DNA from: Bacteroidales bacterium
GTDB taxonomy: Bacteria; Bacteroidota; Bacteroidia; Bacteroidales; UBA932
Length of the DNA stretch: 34,537 nucleotides
Direction: 5' to 3'
NCBI GenBank assembly: GCA_004556005.1
Contig: SFJA01000012.1
Coordinates: 1-34,537, forward strand
Position numbers and translations under genes: made by a program. Of this stretch, positions 34,195 to 34,537 are shown in pieces. Under the pieces are notes generated by a model. It was given only the letters and a program-made list of their open reading frames with translations. It was not told the origin of the DNA and searched no databases. Position 1 is the first letter of the stretch, and each line of letters opens with the position of its first letter.

Positions 34195-34356
34195 AGCGTG
34201 GCTCTACAATAAGATTGGCAGCAAAAACACACCGTTGAATGGTTCGGACCTAAGATTGTAAAGATGCTTCTTAGGCTTCAATCAAAGTAAAATACTGCAT
34301 TATTTCTCTGATAATTGGCATCCAATGTTGATAATTCTTGTAACTTCGCAGGAGAT

Positions 34357-34537
34357 ATGACTTATAGAGCTCCATATAACATGCCAATAGACAACATTTC
34401 ATACTTCATTGCCTTTTGCATTGAGCAATACAAGACAGCCAAGGGGTTAAAGGGGGAGGATGTGGCGAAACTCTTCTTCGACAAGGGTGTTGACAATTAT
34501 CTTTCTGACAATTATGAAGTGCTGCATACCCAAAGCC
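34357..34537 (+). CDS. DUF3791-like protein (5' part only, runs off right edge)
   Basis: Open from ATG 34357 to the window end (60 codons); an in-frame ATG at 34381 is an alternative start and gives a more typical beginning. The segment NISYFIAFCIEQYKTAKGL, followed by GEDVAKLFFDKGVDNYL, is characteristic of the DUF3791 family as I know it. Such small proteins are commonly encoded beside DUF3990 genes in gut Bacteroidetes and Firmicutes and have been suggested to be toxin-antitoxin-like modules; the role here is unproven. A near-match to the -7 element (TAACTTCG at about 34341-34348) lies just upstream. The partner gene would be to the right of the window. Confidence 0.6.
   Translation, partial: MTYRAPYNMPIDNISYFIAFCIEQYKTAKGLKGEDVAKLFFDKGVDNYLSDNYEVLHTQS

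Larger units (their letters stand above)
33673..34356. other. Gene-poor stretch upstream of acnA
   Basis: About 680 bases without an intact gene that I can support. The left 160 bases are the acnA leader and promoter. The rest has only short open frames, the best of which look like broken coding remnants on the minus strand (see 33899-34078). No tRNA, repeat or IS end was recognised. Confidence 0.6.

Noticed and set aside
34142..34261. 39-codon plus-strand frame beginning MTKEGLGILGFPDD
   Set aside because: Too short and overlapping the minus-strand remnant; no recognised family and no promoter.
1..34537. Search for CRISPR arrays, tRNA genes and insertion sequences
   Set aside because: No regularly spaced repeats, cloverleaf-like sequences or transposase frames were recognised by eye; a dedicated tRNA or repeat scan was not possible.

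Overview
The window looks like chromosomal DNA of an anaerobic, glycan-degrading member of the Bacteroidales. The reasons are a paired SusC/SusD outer-membrane system, lipoproteins with short lipoboxes, near-absence of Shine-Dalgarno sequences, and several exact matches to the Bacteroidetes -7 promoter element TAnnTTTG just upstream of genes. There is also pyruvate formate-lyase metabolism and an aconitase/isocitrate dehydrogenase/citrate synthase cluster of the kind known from Bacteroides fragilis. Genus or species cannot be assigned from the sequence alone.

Layout. (1) 1-2004, minus strand: galactokinase followed after one base by a polytopic membrane protein that runs off the left edge. 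(2) 2173-2622, minus: low-molecular-weight tyrosine phosphatase. (3) 2658-16552, plus: a polysaccharide-utilisation locus (PUL). It has a membrane-spanning sensor/regulator with a LuxR-type helix-turn-helix, SusC, SusD, a GH144-type lipoprotein (beta-1,2-glucan-acting family), a secreted alpha/beta-hydrolase, a BACON/SGNH-hydrolase lipoprotein with a duplicated C-terminal module, and a GH125 alpha-mannosidase. It closes with a strong terminator and an unusual inverted repeat. (4) 16698-18707, minus: M13 metallopeptidase lipoprotein. (5) 18870-21851, plus: pyruvate formate-lyase and its activating enzyme. (6) 21931-25224, minus: a FeoB-type iron transporter whose GTPase domain has lost its nucleotide-binding motifs, and a class C beta-lactamase-like serine hydrolase. 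(7) 25349-28935, plus: an AbrB-like protein translationally coupled to an acyltransferase, a choloylglycine-hydrolase-family lipoprotein, and a seven-helix membrane AraC regulator. (8) 28942-33672, minus: gltA, icd and acnA in one operon, with a structured 5' leader. (9) 33673-34537: a gene-poor stretch with decayed-looking coding remnants and, at the right edge, the start of a DUF3791-type gene.

How the parts fit. The PUL imports and trims an extracellular glycan that is probably acylated, since two esterase-like enzymes sit beside two glycosidases. Sugars pass through glycolysis to pyruvate, which PflB cleaves to acetyl-CoA and formate. Acetyl-CoA enters the oxidative TCA branch to make 2-oxoglutarate for glutamate. 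The isocitrate dehydrogenase carries Asp-Ile where NADP enzymes carry Lys-Tyr, so it is predicted to use NAD+. Iron for PflA and aconitase would come through the FeoB-like transporter.

The most unusual items are the FeoB with a pseudo-GTPase domain and Cys-rich N-terminus, the seven-helix AraC regulator beside a choloylglycine-hydrolase homologue, the GH144 + GH125 combination in one PUL, the acnA leader hairpin, and the galactokinase-coupled membrane protein. No tRNA, rRNA, CRISPR array or insertion sequence was recognised.
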